NCBI GenBank assembly: GCA_019414245.1 | Contig: DXMK01000004.1 | Location: 62,001-126,000 of the forward strand | Direction of reading: 5' to 3' | From: Collinsella sp. | GTDB taxonomy: Bacteria; Actinomycetota; Coriobacteriia; Coriobacteriales; Coriobacteriaceae | DNA: 64,000 nt | Shown here: in pieces, positions 63,297 to 64,000 of the stretch | Position numbering within the stretch: the first letter of the stretch is position 1 | Layout: every line of letters begins with the position of its first letter | Made by a program: the position numbers and the translations under genes | The notes under the pieces: model-generated | The model's database searches: none | What the model was told of the DNA's origin: nothing | Seen by the model: only the letters and a program-made list of their open reading frames with translations

Positions 63297-64000
63297 ATGG
63301 AATCGTTGTACCGAAAGTATCGCCCGCTCACCTTTGACTCCGTGGTGGGCCAGCAGCATATCGTCTCGACGCTCGAGCACGCCATCACCGAGGGGCGCCT
63401 GTCCCACGCCTACCTGTTCTGCGGACCGCGCGGCACGGGCAAGACCACCATGGCGCGCATTCTGGCCAAGGCGCTGCTGTGCCGCAATGCCGAGGCGGCG
63501 CGCGCCGAGGGTGCAAGCGGCTGCATGCCCGACGGTACTTGCGAGGAGTGCGAGCTCATTGCCGAGGGTAACCACCCCGATGTCTACGAGCTCGATGCCG
63601 CCTCCCGCACGGGCGTGGACAATGTGCGCGAGGAAATCATCAACTCCGTCAACTTTGCCCCGGTGCGCGGCAAGTACAAGATCTATATCATCGACGAGGT
63701 CCACATGCTCACGACGGCGGCGTTCAACGCGCTGCTCAAGACGCTCGAGGAGCCGCCGGCACACGTGATCTTTGTGCTGTGCACCACCGACCCGCAAAAG
63801 ATTCTGGAGACCATCCTCTCGCGCTGCCAGCGTTTCGATTTCCATCGCATCGGCAACGAGGATATCGAGCGTCGCCTGGCATACGTGTGCGAGCAGGAGG
63901 GCTTCGATTACGACGATGAGGCGCTGGCTATCGTGGCGCGCCATGCCAAGGGCGGTATGCGCGACGCGCTGTCCACGCTGGAGCAGCTGAGCGTCTTTGG
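63297..64000 (+). CDS. dnaX: DNA polymerase III subunit gamma/tau (partial, runs off the window)
   Basis: The visible 234 residues open with MESLYRKYRPLTFDSVVGQ, followed by Walker A GPRGTGKTT, the zinc site formed by C in LLCRN, GCMPDGTCEEC, Walker B IYIIDEVHML and the sensor-1 and Arg-finger region (CTTDPQKILETILSRCQRFDF). This is the clamp-loader ATPase core. The C-terminal tau part lies beyond the right edge. ATG 63297 follows GGGGGAGC. Confidence 0.97.
   Translation, partial: MESLYRKYRPLTFDSVVGQQHIVSTLEHAITEGRLSHAYLFCGPRGTGKTTMARILAKALLCRNAEAARAEGASGCMPDGTCEECELIAEGNHPDVYELDAASRTGVDNVREEIINSVNFAPVRGKYKIYIIDEVHMLTTAAFNALLKTLEEPPAHVIFVLCTTDPQKILETILSRCQRFDFHRIGNEDIERRLAYVCEQEGFDYDDEALAIVARHAKGGMRDALSTLEQLSVF

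Noticed and set aside
62452..63768. A 438-aa plus-strand frame reaching into dnaX
   Set aside because: Its first part is antisense to the YcxB-like gene and its last part is dnaX in the wrong frame; dnaX motifs are in the frame starting at 63297.

Overview
The window reads as chromosome of a high-GC, anaerobic, saccharolytic Actinobacterium of the Coriobacteriia, most likely Collinsella (inference, no database search). The reasons are the dnaK-grpE-dnaJ-hspR and clpB heat-shock set of Actinobacteria, a PASTA-kinase/FHA/PP2C cell-envelope operon with a fused FtsW-PBP protein, [NiFe]-hydrogenase maturation genes, two mannose-family PTS systems and a membrane-bound LuxR regulator. No phage, transposase or CRISPR array is seen. 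One tRNA gene (Arg, CCT) is present.

Layout. 1-2 kb: the end of an unidentified gene, a lipoprotein, and a HAD phosphatase. 2-8 kb (minus strand): a small ORF, nikR, hypF, hypC, hypD, hypE (hydrogenase maturation under nickel control); hypA lies apart at 41.4 kb. 8-11.3 kb: thioredoxin, an unknown protein, and an AgrC/LytTR two-component system. 11.5-15.4 kb: nadA-nadB-nadC-niaR behind a 19-bp perfect palindrome. 15.6-28.1 kb: ferredoxin, dnaK-grpE-dnaJ-hspR, an aconitase-family hydratase, two membrane-anchored unknowns framed by three copies of a short palindrome, and clpB. 28.1-32.8 kb: DeoR regulator, class II aldolase and PTS EIIA-EIIB-EIIC-EIID. 33-38 kb: a small acidic protein, an AAA/DUF4143 ATPase behind a 25-bp palindrome, a membrane protein, a DUF5692-like membrane protein with an in-frame amber codon, and a TetR regulator. 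38.4-45.5 kb: a large Fe-S/FAD oxidoreductase, hypA, and the second Man-PTS with a ManO-like protein. 46-56 kb (minus): kinase, fhaA, fhaB, PP2C, ftsW-pbp fusion, pknB. 56.5-62.4 kb: a membrane LuxR protein with two HTH domains, a secreted protein, two ABC permeases, an ATPase and an exported protein. The window ends with a YcxB-like protein and the start of dnaX.

The most unusual signal lies between genes. Four intergenic arrays (1.1, 16.1, 45.6 and 56.3 kb) are built from a 14-bp half-site, GGAAASYGCRWCCC, in alternating orientation. Each 46-nt palindromic unit is followed by a 16-nt spacer, giving an exact 62-nt period at all four loci while the spacers differ in sequence. The half-sites recur about every 31 bp, close to three helical turns. 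A second class consists of long-arm intergenic hairpins (18-22 bp arms) with unrelated arm sequences; several other intergenic sites carry a GGGGAC-like core. Both classes look like interspersed mosaic or regulatory elements and I cannot match them to a named family.

Other points: dnaK and clpB share an AAATCT-N15-AGATTT box that does not match the usual HspR operator, and the 56-62 kb region looks like a self-contained regulator/secreted protein/ABC exporter system.
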